DNA of 42,209 nucleotides, from positions 1 to 42,209 of the forward strand of contig NZ_JZEX01000021.1 of NCBI RefSeq assembly GCF_000969415.1, written 5' to 3'. Positions within the stretch are counted from its first letter, which is position 1; each line of letters opens with the position of its first letter. This document shows, in pieces, positions 28,299-36,436 of the stretch. Origin of the DNA: Devosia geojensis (GTDB taxonomy: Bacteria; Pseudomonadota; Alphaproteobacteria; Rhizobiales; Devosiaceae). Under the pieces are notes generated by a model. That model was not told the DNA's origin. It searched no databases and worked only from the letters and a program-made list of their open reading frames with translations. The translations under genes were made by a program, and so were the position numbers.

Positions 28299-28952
28299 AT
28301 GAGCGTCCCCGTCCCGCGACTCGGCGCCGGCGATCGGCTGGTGCTCGCCTCCCACAACAAGGGCAAGCTCGCCGAGTTCCAGGAGCTTTTCGAGCCCTAT
28401 GGCCTGGAAATCCTTTCGGCCGGCGAGCTGGGCCTGCCCGAACCGGAAGAGACGGGCACGACCTTCGTCGAGAACGCCCGCATCAAGGCCCATGCGGCGG
28501 CCGAAGCCTCGGGGCTGCTGGCGCTCTCGGACGATTCCGGGCTCTGCGTCGAAGCGCTCGGCGGCAAGCCCGGCGTCTATACGGCCAACTGGGCCGGCCC
28601 CAAGCGCGATTTCAGCCTCGGCATGCGCCGCGTCGAGGATGCGCTGCAGGCGGCCAACGCCACCTCGCCGGCCGACCGCCACGGCTACTTCATGGCCACG
28701 TTCTGCCTCGCCGATCCGGAAGGCAATGACTGGCTGTTCGAGGGTCGTGTCGACGGCATGATCGTCTGGCCGCCGCGCGGCAGCCAGGGCCACGGGTTCG
28801 ATCCGGTCTTCATGCCCGATGGCTACGACATCACCTTCGGCCAGATGCCGCCCGAAATGAAGCACTCCTGGGCGCCCGGCGAACCGGGGCTCTCGCATCG
28901 CGCCCGCGCCTTCGCCAAATTCGTCGACGCCGTGCTGGAGGACCTCGATTGA
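28299..28952 (+). CDS. rdgB: RdgB/HAM1-type non-canonical purine NTP pyrophosphatase
   Basis: Hydrolyses dITP, ITP and XTP to monophosphates, keeping deaminated purines out of DNA. The 217-residue protein has the signature LVLASHNKGKLAEFQEL (about 14-30), TFVENARIKA, LSDDSGLCVEALGGKPGVYT and GHGFDPVF. AAGGGTGG precedes the ATG at 28299. Its TGA overlaps the TTG start of hemW (TTGA), so they are coupled, as in many bacteria. Confidence 0.95.
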   Translation: MSVPVPRLGAGDRLVLASHNKGKLAEFQELFEPYGLEILSAGELGLPEPEETGTTFVENARIKAHAAAEASGLLALSDDSGLCVEALGGKPGVYTANWAGPKRDFSLGMRRVEDALQAANATSPADRHGYFMATFCLADPEGNDWLFEGRVDGMIVWPPRGSQGHGFDPVFMPDGYDITFGQMPPEMKHSWAPGEPGLSHRARAFAKFVDAVLEDLD

Positions 28953-30100
28953 GCGCTAACGAGCTCTTCGGCGTCTATGTGCACTGGCCGTTCTGCGCGG
29001 CCAAGTGCCCCTACTGCGACTTCAATTCCCACGTCCATCGCGGACCGTTCGACGAGGAGGCGTTCCTCGCCGCCTACACCCGGGAGATCGCCCATACCGC
29101 AGCGCTTGCGCCCGGGCGGGTGGTCAAATCCGTGTTCTTCGGCGGCGGCACGCCCTCGCTGATGAGCGTGCACGCCGTCGAGACGATCCTTGACGCCATC
29201 GCCCGGCACTGGACGCTGGAGCGCGGCGCCGAGATCACCCTCGAGGCCAATCCGACGAGCGTCGAGGCCGACCGCTTCAGGGGCTACCGCGCCGCCGGCA
29301 TCAACCGCGTCTCGCTCGGCGTCCAGTCCTTGAAGCCCGAGCCATTGGCGGCGCTCGGGCGCCTCCACACCGTCGACGAGGCTGTGGCGGCGGTGCGCCT
29401 CGCCCAATCGATCTTCGAGCGCTCGAGCTTCGACCTCATCTATGCCCGCCCGAACCAGACGCTCGATGACTGGGAGGACGAGCTCAAGGAAGCCCTTTGG
29501 CTTGCCCGCGGTCACGTCTCGCTCTACCAGCTGACCATCGAGCAGGGCACGCGCTACTACGACCTGCACCGCGCCGGCAAGCTGAAGATGCCCGACGAGG
29601 ATCTTGCCGCCGATTTCTACGAGCTGACCCAGGAACTGACGGCGGAGGCCGGCCTGCCGGCCTACGAGATCTCCAACCATGCCCGCCCGGGCCAGGAGAG
29701 CCGGCACAACCTCCTCTACTGGCGCTATGGCGAATATGCCGGCATCGGGCCTGGCGCCCATGGCCGCCTCGTTCTCAACAACCAGCGCCACGCCACCGCC
29801 GCCGAGAAGATGCCGTTCGACTGGCAGAAGCGGGTCATGGCCAAGGGTCACGGCCTCGTCACCGACGAGGTCCTCACCTGGGAGGAGCAGGGCGACGAAT
29901 TCCTCGTCATGGGCCTGCGCTTGAAGGAAGGCATTTCGCCGGCCCGCTTCACCGCCATTTCCGGGCGCCGCATCGCCGAGCGGCAGATCGCCGAACTGAA
30001 GGGCTACGGCTTCGTCGAGACCCTGCCCAACGGCAACATCCGGGTCACCGACAAGGGCTGGCCGGTGCTTGACGCGGTCGTCGCGGACCTCGCGGCTTGA
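28949..30100 (+). CDS. hemW: HemW, radical-SAM haem chaperone (formerly called oxygen-independent coproporphyrinogen oxidase)
   Basis: A 383-residue radical-SAM protein starting at TTG. The cluster motif Cys16-x3-Cys20-x2-Cys23 (HWPFCAAKCPYCDF) is complete. The SAM-binding FFGGGTPSLM and ITLEANPTS follow, with the C-terminal HemN-like domain (ISNHARPGQESRHNLLYWRYGEYAGIGPGAHG; shown in parts: ISNHARPGQE, NLLYWRYGEYAGIGPGAHG). The CxxxCxxC without a fourth cysteine is typical of HemW rather than HemN. Coupled to rdgB. Confidence 0.94.
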   Translation: MSANELFGVYVHWPFCAAKCPYCDFNSHVHRGPFDEEAFLAAYTREIAHTAALAPGRVVKSVFFGGGTPSLMSVHAVETILDAIARHWTLERGAEITLEANPTSVEADRFRGYRAAGINRVSLGVQSLKPEPLAALGRLHTVDEAVAAVRLAQSIFERSSFDLIYARPNQTLDDWEDELKEALWLARGHVSLYQLTIEQGTRYYDLHRAGKLKMPDEDLAADFYELTQELTAEAGLPAYEISNHARPGQESRHNLLYWRYGEYAGIGPGAHGRLVLNNQRHATAAEKMPFDWQKRVMAKGHGLVTDEVLTWEEQGDEFLVMGLRLKEGISPARFTAISGRRIAERQIAELKGYGFVETLPNGNIRVTDKGWPVLDAVVADLAA

Positions 30101-30110
30101 AGACTTGCTC

Positions 30111-30225
30111 GGCCCCGTCCTTCGAGGATCGCTTCGCTCCCGCCTCTGGATGAGGCCTCATCAACCTGACATGTAATGAAACCCTCATGGTGAGGTGCCG
30201 CGCAGCGGCCTCGAACCACGAGGGT
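30111..30225. repeat. Palindromic element of another family between convergent hemW and the LpoA-like gene
   Basis: GGCCCCGTCCTTCGAGGATC on the left and CAGCGGCCTCGAACCACGAG on the right, with ACCCTCATGGTGAGGTGCC between. The sequence recalls intergenic palindromes widely seen in Bradyrhizobium-like genomes. Only one copy in this window. Confidence 0.5.
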
Positions 30226-30235
30226 GGGCACGCAA

Positions 30236-31555
30236 TCACAACCGCGCCGCGTCCACCGTCACCGCTCCGCCCGCCCGCACCTCCTTCATCGCCAGCGCCA
30301 TCTGCGCGCGCCCGTCCGCGCCGAAGCGGAAGTGGCCGTCGCGGCCGTTGAAGCCCTGCGGGTTGGTGAGCGCGGGAGCGTTGTAGGGCGGGTTCGCGCG
30401 CGAGAGCGGGGCGGCGTTGGCGAGGATCGTCGCGGTATAGGCGAGCGTCGTCAGCCGGTGCGGCGTGCCGCCGAACCGGGCCTGGTATTCGGGCAGGATC
30501 GCCCGATAGCCGGCATCGTCGACCGTCGGGTAGAGGGCGCTGGCAAGGAACGGGGTTGCGGCGATCGTCGGATCGCCCTCCCATTCGGCCGAGCCGATGA
30601 TGGCGACCGATTGCCGCGCAACCCCGGCATCGGCGATGAGCCCGGCAAAGAGCGGGGCGCTCGCCCGGTCTGGAAGGAACAGGGCGTCGACCCGGCCCGA
30701 GGTCAGGAGCGGCGCGAGGTTGGCGACGATGGCGCTGGCCTCTGCGGTGGTGGCGAACCGGTGCACCGCCGCCGGCATCAGTCCCATCTGCTGCAGGGCT
30801 CCGCGGAACGCGGCCTCCTGCGCCTCTCCCGCGGCGGTGGCCGGCACGATGGCGGCAAAGCGGCTGCGGCCCTGACGCTGGGCGAAGGCGAGCGATCGCC
30901 TGACTTCGCTCTCGGGCATCACGTTGAGGAGGTAGATGCCCGGACCTGCGGCATGCGGCGTGCTGGCAAAGCCGATGAGCGGGATGCCGGCCGAGCGCGC
31001 CACCGCGCCCGCCGCCGCCACCTGCTCGGCCCGCAACGGCCCCATGATGAGCCGCGCCCCTTCGCTGACCGCCGCGCTCGCCGCTGCGGTGGCGCCCGCG
31101 GCGCTTCCCCCGGTGTCCCTGAGGACGATGGTGGTGTTCTCGGCGATGTTGGGATTGGCCTCGATATAGGCCATGGCGAGCCGCGCGCCATTGGCCATCG
31201 AGATGGCGGTGGCCGATAGTCCCGCCTCGCCCGAGAGCGGCAACAAGAGCGCGACGCGCACCGGTCCGGTGCCGATGTTTTCGCCCGTCGCCTGCGGCAA
31301 CGCCGGCAGGCTCGATTGCACCACGCCGCCCGCCCCGGCGGCCGGCACGGCGGGCAGGACGGCTGTGGCTGCCTGCGACTGCGGCGTTTGTGCCGTCTGC
31401 TGTGTGCCGCCTCCGCCGAACGGCAGCATCAGCGTGCGCGAGCCGATGTTGATCTGCGTCGGCGAGCAGCCGGCAAGGATCGCGACTCCCGCCGCCACGA
31501 CGGCCGAGCCGGACTTGCGAAGCGAGCGCGTGCGCGGCATGGTCGGCAAAACCAC
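30236..31555 (-). CDS. LpoA-like lipoprotein (penicillin-binding protein activator, periplasmic-binding-protein fold)
   Basis: A 439-residue lipoprotein. The lipobox LAGC places the lipidated Cys30 after a basic N-terminus and hydrophobic core. A Pro/Ala/Gln-rich linker (about 45-90) precedes a type-1 periplasmic-binding domain (VRVALLLPLSGEAGLSATAI, LIMGPLRAEQVAAAGAVARS, LAYTATILANAAPLSR). The position next to rsmI and yraN matches the conserved yraM(lpoA)-yraL-yraN neighbourhood, supporting a role in peptidoglycan synthesis at the outer membrane, though not the same gene orientation. A GTG start at 31555 (behind AAAGGA) or ATG at 31540 is possible. Confidence 0.85.
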   Translation of the reverse strand: MVLPTMPRTRSLRKSGSAVVAAGVAILAGCSPTQINIGSRTLMLPFGGGGTQQTAQTPQSQAATAVLPAVPAAGAGGVVQSSLPALPQATGENIGTGPVRVALLLPLSGEAGLSATAISMANGARLAMAYIEANPNIAENTTIVLRDTGGSAAGATAAASAAVSEGARLIMGPLRAEQVAAAGAVARSAGIPLIGFASTPHAAGPGIYLLNVMPESEVRRSLAFAQRQGRSRFAAIVPATAAGEAQEAAFRGALQQMGLMPAAVHRFATTAEASAIVANLAPLLTSGRVDALFLPDRASAPLFAGLIADAGVARQSVAIIGSAEWEGDPTIAATPFLASALYPTVDDAGYRAILPEYQARFGGTPHRLTTLAYTATILANAAPLSRANPPYNAPALTNPQGFNGRDGHFRFGADGRAQMALAMKEVRAGGAVTVDAARL

Positions 31556-31654
31556 TGATCCTTTCGTTCGAGCTCACCGGCAAGCCTCGCCCTTTATGTT
31601 TAAGTCTTCCTCAACATGGTGCCGACCGGGCTTGCGTCTCGGTATAACCGCCGG

Positions 31655-31783
31655 CACCCCCCGCCCTGTCCCTCCCCTCCAGGGGGAGGGGACCCTCCCG
31701 ATTTTCGCAGAATGTCTTTTGCATGGTGGTCGCGGCTCTTGCGCGCCCCTCCCCCCGGAGGGGAGGGGTTGGGGTGGGGGGAA
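31655..31783. repeat. Palindromic element between the divergent LpoA-like gene and rsmI
   Basis: Cores CTCCCCTCCAGGGGGAGGGG and CTCCCCCCGGAGGGGAGGGG, bounded by CACCCCCCGCCC and its partner near GGGGTGGGGGG. Unlike the type-A copies it sits at the 5' end of genes, so it could affect the upstream region of rsmI. Confidence 0.65.
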
Positions 31784-31816
31784 GCCTCCACAACCTCGAT
31801 GTCGTGGAGCTCATGC

Positions 31817-32716
31817 ATGACCGAGGCCCAGCAGAAGGACGCGCGCTATTTCGTCGCCGGCACGGCCTTCACCGCCCCGCCTCTGGCGCCGGGACTGCAT
31901 GTGGTCGCCACCCCGATCGGCAACCTCAAGGACATCACCATCCGCGCCCTCGAGACGCTGGCCGCCGCCGATCTCGTCCTCTGCGAGGACACGCGCACCT
32001 CGGCGCGGCTTCTCGACCACTACGGCATCAAGGCGCGCCGCCAGGCGCTGCACGAGCACAACGAGCGCGCGCGCATCGGCGAGATCCTCGGGCGCATCCG
32101 CGCCGGCGAGGCGATCGCCTTGATCTCGGACGCCGGCACGCCGCTCCTCTCGGATCCCGGCTTTCCGCTGCTGCGCGCCATCGCCGAGGAGAACCTGCCG
32201 GTCTTCGCCATCCCCGGCCCCTCCGCCCTGCTCTCGGCGCTTGTCGTCGCCGGCCTGCCGACCGATGCCTTTTCCTTCCACGGGTTCCTGCCGGCCAAGG
32301 CCGGCGCTCGGGCGAACGCCCTGGCGCCGCTCGCCGATTCACGTGAAACGCTGGTCTTCTACGAAAGCCCCCGCAGGCTCGCCGCAACCCTTGCCGCGAT
32401 GGCGCAGGCATTCGGGCCGGATCGCCCCGCCGCCGTCGCGCTGGAACTGACCAAGCGCTTCGAGCGCGTCCACCGCGGCATCCTTGCCGAGCTCGCCTCA
32501 TCGTTTGCCGAGGGCGAGACCAAGGGCGAAGCGGTGATCCTGGTCGGCGGTGCGTCCGAGCCGGCAGCACCAAGCCAGGAGGACTGGCAGGCGGCGCTCT
32601 CCGAAGCGCTCGGCGAAAAACCGCTGCGCGCCGCCGTCGACGATGTTTCCGCCCGCTATGGGCTCAAGCGCAAGCAGGTCTACGATGCCGCCCTCGCCCT
32701 CAAAGCCCAGGGATAG
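31817..32716 (+). CDS. rsmI: RsmI, 16S rRNA 2'-O-ribose methyltransferase (C1402)
   Basis: Tetrapyrrole-methylase-fold enzyme of 299 residues that modifies 16S rRNA. Motifs: VVATPIGNLKDITIRALETL, LCEDTRTSARLL, LISDAGTPLLSDPG, IPGPSALLSALVVAGLPTD, FYESPRRLAATL. GGAG lies seven bases before the ATG. Codons 174-177 (GAT TCA CGT GAA) are a copy of the parS-like palindrome. It overlaps yraN by 32 bases; the order rsmI-yraN-gshB is conserved in Rhizobiales. Confidence 0.96.
   Translation: MTEAQQKDARYFVAGTAFTAPPLAPGLHVVATPIGNLKDITIRALETLAAADLVLCEDTRTSARLLDHYGIKARRQALHEHNERARIGEILGRIRAGEAIALISDAGTPLLSDPGFPLLRAIAEENLPVFAIPGPSALLSALVVAGLPTDAFSFHGFLPAKAGARANALAPLADSRETLVFYESPRRLAATLAAMAQAFGPDRPAAVALELTKRFERVHRGILAELASSFAEGETKGEAVILVGGASEPAAPSQEDWQAALSEALGEKPLRAAVDDVSARYGLKRKQVYDAALALKAQG
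32335..32350 (+). promoter_or_regulatory. parS-like palindrome copy 5 (inside rsmI)
   Basis: CGATTCACGTGAAACG, read in frame as Asp-Ser-Arg-Glu-Thr, the same peptide context and frame as the copy in hisA. The core and GANTC site are intact. Confidence 0.6.
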
Positions 32717-33080
32717 GCTGCGGCTTAACGCCTGGCGCGACGGGCACCGCGGCGAATTCTGGGCCGCGCTGTACCTGCGTTTGAAGCTCTACCGGATCGT
32801 CGCCCGGCGGGTGAAGACGCCGGTCGGCGAAATCGATATCGTCGCCCGCCGGCGGGGCGTCACCGTCTTCGTCGAGGTCAAGGCCCGCGCCTTCTCGCAC
32901 CTCGAGATGCAGGCGCTGGAAGCGGTCAACATCCGCCGGGTCCTGCGCGCCGGCGAGCACTATGTGGCGCGCAACCCGAAGCTCGCCGACACGGACCTGC
33001 GCTACGACGTGATTTTCCTTGCGCCCTTCGCTTGGCCGCGCCACATCATCAACGCCTTCGATATGAGCCAGATTCGCTAG
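32685..33080 (+). CDS. yraN: YraN-family nuclease-fold protein (UPF0102)
   Basis: A 131-residue protein with the restriction-endonuclease-like core: [20 protein letters not shown], then [21 protein letters not shown], where the acidic residue and E-x-K match the metal-binding nuclease motif. Its role is unproven; structural similarity suggests DNA binding or Holliday-junction-type nuclease activity. The ATG at 32685 gives the family N-terminus and overlaps rsmI. Confidence 0.9.
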   Translation: MPPSPSKPRDRLRLNAWRDGHRGEFWAALYLRLKLYRIVARRVKTPVGEIDIVARRRGVTVFVEVKARAFSHLEMQALEAVNIRRVLRAGEHYVARNPKLADTDLRYDVIFLAPFAWPRHIINAFDMSQIR

Positions 33081-33094
33081 GGGAACACCGCCTC

Positions 33095-34039
33095 ATGCCC
33101 TTGAAGATCGCCGTGCAGATGGACCCCATCGAGACCATCAACCCGAAGGGGGATTCCACCTTCGCCATGATGCTGGAAGCTGAGGCGCGCGGGCACGAGC
33201 TCGTCTACTACGTGCCCAGCAGCCTCAGCCTTTCCGGCGACGTCGTCTCGGCCAATGTCGCTCCGATCAAGGTGTTCGACAAGGAAAAGGGCGAGCATTT
33301 CGAGCTCGGCGCCTTCTCGCGCATCGATCTGTCCAGCCAGGATGTGGTGCTGATGCGCCAGGATCCGCCCTTCGACATGAACTACATCACCCTCACCCAC
33401 ATCCTCGAGCGGCTGCACCCCAAGACCTTCGTCGTCAACCCGCCGGCGGCGGTGCGCAATGCGCCCGAAAAGATCCTCGTCACCCAGTTTCCCGAGCTGA
33501 TGCCGCCGACCCTCGTCACCCGCGACCGGGCGCAGATCCACGCCTTCCGGCGCCAGCACGGCAACATCATCGTCAAGCCGCTCTACGGCAATGGCGGGGC
33601 CGGCGTCTTCCTCATCCAGGAGGGCGACCATAACCTGGCGTCCCTCATCGAGCTCTTCGAGCAGAGCTTCCGCGAACCGTTCATGGTGCAGAAGTACTTG
33701 GCCGACGTGAGGAAAGGCGACAAGCGCATCATCCTCGTCGACGGCGAGCCCGTTGCCGGCCTCAACCGCGTGCCGGCCGAGGGCGAGGCGCGCTCCAACA
33801 TGCATGTGGGCGGCCGCCCGGAACTGTCGGAGCTGACCGAGCGCGAGCGCGAAATCTGCGCGGCCATCGGCCCGGCATTGAAGGAACGCGACATGATCTT
33901 CGTCGGCATCGACGTCATCGGCGGGTACCTGACCGAGATCAACGTCACCTCCCCCACCGGCATCCGCGAGATCAAGCGCTTCGGCGGCCCCGACATCGCG
34001 GCGATGATCTGGGACGCGATCGAGAAGCGGCGAGGCTGA
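33095..34039 (+). CDS. gshB: GshB, glutathione synthetase
   Basis: Joins gamma-glutamylcysteine and glycine using ATP. The 314-residue ATP-grasp enzyme starts [20 protein letters not shown]; other motifs are [40 protein letters not shown] and [22 protein letters not shown] lies ahead of the ATG. It follows yraN by 14 bases and is probably part of the rsmI-yraN-gshB operon. Confidence 0.97.
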   Translation: MPLKIAVQMDPIETINPKGDSTFAMMLEAEARGHELVYYVPSSLSLSGDVVSANVAPIKVFDKEKGEHFELGAFSRIDLSSQDVVLMRQDPPFDMNYITLTHILERLHPKTFVVNPPAAVRNAPEKILVTQFPELMPPTLVTRDRAQIHAFRRQHGNIIVKPLYGNGGAGVFLIQEGDHNLASLIELFEQSFREPFMVQKYLADVRKGDKRIILVDGEPVAGLNRVPAEGEARSNMHVGGRPELSELTEREREICAAIGPALKERDMIFVGIDVIGGYLTEINVTSPTGIREIKRFGGPDIAAMIWDAIEKRRG

Positions 34040-34053
34040 CGCCAACGGTTGGG

Positions 34054-34308
34054 ATGGAAAAGCCGACCGTCTATACAGGACATGCGCGGACCGCTCTGGG
34101 AGAGCGCGACCTCGAAATCGAGTGGGTCGAAGCTACGGTGCGTAGTCCGCAATGGATAGAGGTCGATCCGAACGATCCGGAAGTGGTGCGTCACTTTCGC
34201 CCCATTCCGGAGCATGGAGGACGCTACCTTCGGGTGGCTCTAGTGGAAACGTCGGTCGATTTCCGTATACTCACGGTGTTCTTCGACAGGCGAGCGAGGC
34301 CGAAGTGA
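34054..34308 (+). CDS. DUF4258-family small protein, possible toxin-like partner
   Basis: An 84-residue protein (MEKPTVYTGHARTALGERDL ... WIEVDPNDPEVVRHFRPIPE ... LRVALVETSVDFRILTVFFD). The beta-rich pattern with H-A-R at the start and a C-terminal R-I-L-T-V-F-F-D strand fits DUF4258, a RelE/BrnT-like small-protein fold. It overlaps the next gene (GTGA), a DUF2283 protein; this pair is often adjacent in bacterial genomes and has been proposed as a toxin-antitoxin-like module. Activity is not shown by the sequence. Confidence 0.7.
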   Translation: MEKPTVYTGHARTALGERDLEIEWVEATVRSPQWIEVDPNDPEVVRHFRPIPEHGGRYLRVALVETSVDFRILTVFFDRRARPK

Positions 34309-34502
34309 CCAGACCGACCGTCACCTACGATCCCGAGGTGGATGCCGCCTATATCCGTTTTTCGACCGGCAAGGTCGAGGAAAGCGAAGAGGTCGCCGCG
34401 GGCATAGTTCTCGACTATGACGAGGAGGGCCGCATCGTCGGCATGGAAGTTCTCAACGCTCGAGAACATCTGCCGCCCGACGTGCTCGAGCAGGCTGCAT
34501 AG
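34305..34502 (+). CDS. DUF2283-family small protein
   Basis: A 65-residue protein with the DUF2283 pattern TVTYDPEVDAAYIRFSTGKV, VAAGIVLDYDEEGRIVGMEV and LNAREHLP. The GTG start overlaps the DUF4258 stop (GTGA), so the two are translated together, as expected for a stoichiometric pair. Acidic and small, it would suit the antitoxin role if this is a TA module, but that is inference. Confidence 0.8.
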   Translation: MTRPTVTYDPEVDAAYIRFSTGKVEESEEVAAGIVLDYDEEGRIVGMEVLNAREHLPPDVLEQAA

Positions 34503-34513
34503 CGGCCTCGCGC

Positions 34514-35143
34514 ATGCCCACCGAAACCTTCTTCGTAGCGCTCGCGACCTTCTTCGCCACGGTCGGCGTTGCCGACATCGCCTTCATCTTTGCCGCGCTC
34601 ACCAAGGACAACACCCCGGCCGAGCGGCGGATTTTTGCGACGCGCGGCGTTGTGGTCGCCGCGGTCATCCTCTTTTTCTTCGCCATTGCCGGCAACGCCA
34701 TCCTCGGCCTCTTCGGCATCACCATCCCGGCGCTGCGCACGGCCGGCGGCATCCTGCTGCTCCTCATCGCCATCGACATGGTGTTCGCCCGCCATTCGGG
34801 CGGCACCGGCACGACGAGCGAGGAAGAGCACGAGTCGCGCCAGCGGCACGATATCTCGGTGTTTCCGCTGGCGATGCCGCTGCTCGCCGGCCCCGGCGCC
34901 ATCAGCGCCGTCATCCTGTTGACGACCGGCGCGCGCAGCAATTTCGAGTTCTGGGCGGTGCTCGTCGCCCTCGCCCTCATCCTCTTTGCCGCCTGGCTGA
35001 CGCTTCTTGTCGCCATTCCCGTCCAGCGGCTGCTGGGCCTGACCGGCCTTTCCGTCGTCTCGCGGGTCGTCGGTATCCTGCTGGCCGCGCTCGCCGTGCA
35101 GTTCGTCTTCGACGGCGTCAAGCAGAGCGGGCTCATTGCCTGA
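34514..35143 (+). CDS. MarC-family integral membrane protein
   Basis: A 209-residue protein with six hydrophobic segments. Family motifs: FFATVGVADIAFIFAALT, IPALRTAGGILLLLIAIDMV and FPLAMPLLAGPGAISAVILL. Between helices 3 and 4 lies an acidic, histidine-containing loop (TSEEEHESRQRHD). MarC proteins were once linked to multiple antibiotic resistance, but that role was withdrawn; the substrate is unknown. It starts 11 bases after the DUF2283 stop. Confidence 0.9.
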   Translation: MPTETFFVALATFFATVGVADIAFIFAALTKDNTPAERRIFATRGVVVAAVILFFFAIAGNAILGLFGITIPALRTAGGILLLLIAIDMVFARHSGGTGTTSEEEHESRQRHDISVFPLAMPLLAGPGAISAVILLTTGARSNFEFWAVLVALALILFAAWLTLLVAIPVQRLLGLTGLSVVSRVVGILLAALAVQFVFDGVKQSGLIA

Positions 35144-35228
35144 TCGCTCGAAGTTTCTTCAAAACCAATCGTTAAGCACTTCTTTACCCTGTCGTTGACC
35201 CGACATGGCGTTGCGTTAGAACGGCGCC

Positions 35229-35363
35229 ATGGACAGGCACCGGCAGGGCAAGCAGATGCGCATTCTGGCAGCGATGATCCTCGTGACCTTCGCCATCATG
35301 GCGGTCACGGCGCCGACGACTTCGGCCCGCTCGGAAATCCTCGTGCCGTTCACGCAGCACTGA
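35229..35363 (+). CDS. Very small exported or membrane-anchored protein, 44 aa
   Basis: MDRHRQGKQMRILAAMILVT then FAIMAVTAPTTSARSEILVP and FTQH. A basic start, a hydrophobic stretch and a TSA-type cleavage site would release only about ten residues, so it may act as a signal anchor. TTGACC, 16 bases, TAGAAC (35198-35225) ends just before the start, so the message could be almost leaderless. Too short for confident calling, but codon use is like its neighbours. Confidence 0.4.
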   Translation: MDRHRQGKQMRILAAMILVTFAIMAVTAPTTSARSEILVPFTQH

Positions 35364-35393
35364 CCCCTGCCCCTCGAGGCAGAGAAACGCTGC

Positions 35394-36233
35394 CTATTTC
35401 TGGATCCGGCAGCGACCCGTCGGCCCGAGGATGTGCACGGTGCGCGGGTCGCATCCCGTCAGCAGGAAGTTCACCCAGGCGTTCTGGTCGCCATAGAAGA
35501 CGTTGCGGTCCACCTCGGTCTTGACGCCGCGTACGACGCCGGTCTGCGTGTACTGCCAGAAGGTCCAGTCATGACGGTCGTAGCGCACATGCGGTTCGGC
35601 CGCCGTCGAGCGCAGCCACAGCGCATTGGGGAACGGAACGCCGCGCAGGATGTCGTTATAGAAGTTCATGTCGGTGTAGATGATCGGGAGCTTGCCCGTA
35701 TGGGCTTCCATCGCCGCCAGCATCACCCCGATCTTTTCGAGCACGTCCTCGCGCGGCGGGTGCCGCTTGCAGCTCGAATGGTTGTTCCATTCGAGGTCGA
35801 GCACGGGCGGCAGCGCGTCCGGATCGGCCGGCACCATCTGGGTGAACCAGCGCGCCTGGTCCGAGGCCAGCGAGCACCAGGTCATGAAGTGGTAGGCCCC
35901 GCGCGGGATGCCGGCCGCGCGCGCCTTCTCCCAGTTGGTGTAGAACATGGGGTCGATATAGTCCTTGCCCTCCGTCGCCTTCATGAAGACGAAGTGCTGG
36001 CCGCTGGCGCGCACCTGGTGGAAGTCGATGTCGCCCTGGTAGCGCGCGACGTCGATGCCCTGGATCGGCATGGAGCGCGCCCGGTCCACCCCCGAATGCG
36101 GACGGTTGTCTCCCGGAATGGGCCCGTAGAGCCCGCCGCCGCGCGAACAGGCCGCGAGCGCAGCGATGAGAAGAACCATGCCGAGGCCCTTGATCAGGCG
36201 GGAAAGGGGTGTCGCGGAAGCGGCATCGACCAT
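35394..36233 (-). CDS. GH25 (lysozyme/muramidase-type) lipoprotein
   Basis: A 279-residue protein with lipobox LAAC (Cys29) and a GH25 catalytic domain from about residue 58: GIDVARYQGDIDF, FVFMKATEGKDYIDPMF, GAYHFMTWC and VLDLEW, where Asp and Glu supply the active site. It would cleave the muramic acid-glucosamine bond in peptidoglycan from the periplasm, attached to a membrane. Cysteines in WCSLAS, SSCKRH, GCDPR and RCRIQK could form disulfides. Divergent from comM. Confidence 0.92.
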   Translation of the reverse strand: MVDAASATPLSRLIKGLGMVLLIAALAACSRGGGLYGPIPGDNRPHSGVDRARSMPIQGIDVARYQGDIDFHQVRASGQHFVFMKATEGKDYIDPMFYTNWEKARAAGIPRGAYHFMTWCSLASDQARWFTQMVPADPDALPPVLDLEWNNHSSCKRHPPREDVLEKIGVMLAAMEAHTGKLPIIYTDMNFYNDILRGVPFPNALWLRSTAAEPHVRYDRHDWTFWQYTQTGVVRGVKTEVDRNVFYGDQNAWVNFLLTGCDPRTVHILGPTGRCRIQK

Positions 36234-36436
36234 CCGGCGGGACTCTTCTCTTTGGTACGCAATACGTTAAGTCCTTGAATCAACATCGCCCGGTTAAGGA
36301 AACCTTGCGTTAAGGCTGATGCCTGCGCGCATGGTTAACCGGCCGGTGGCGGCGGTTAACCCGTTCCTGAAACGTTCTTGCCAAGCAGGCGCATGGCCTG
36401 CTAGCGTCGCCACGGCTGGGGCTTGGGGGCGAAGGC

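Noticed and set aside
28234..28302. Coding-like tail reading CAIWHDIARALDTKGGRK before rdgB with the stop overlapping its start
   Set aside because: The frame upstream runs through a palindromic repeat and rph in the wrong frame; no start signal. Could be the relic of a gene end, but not supportable.
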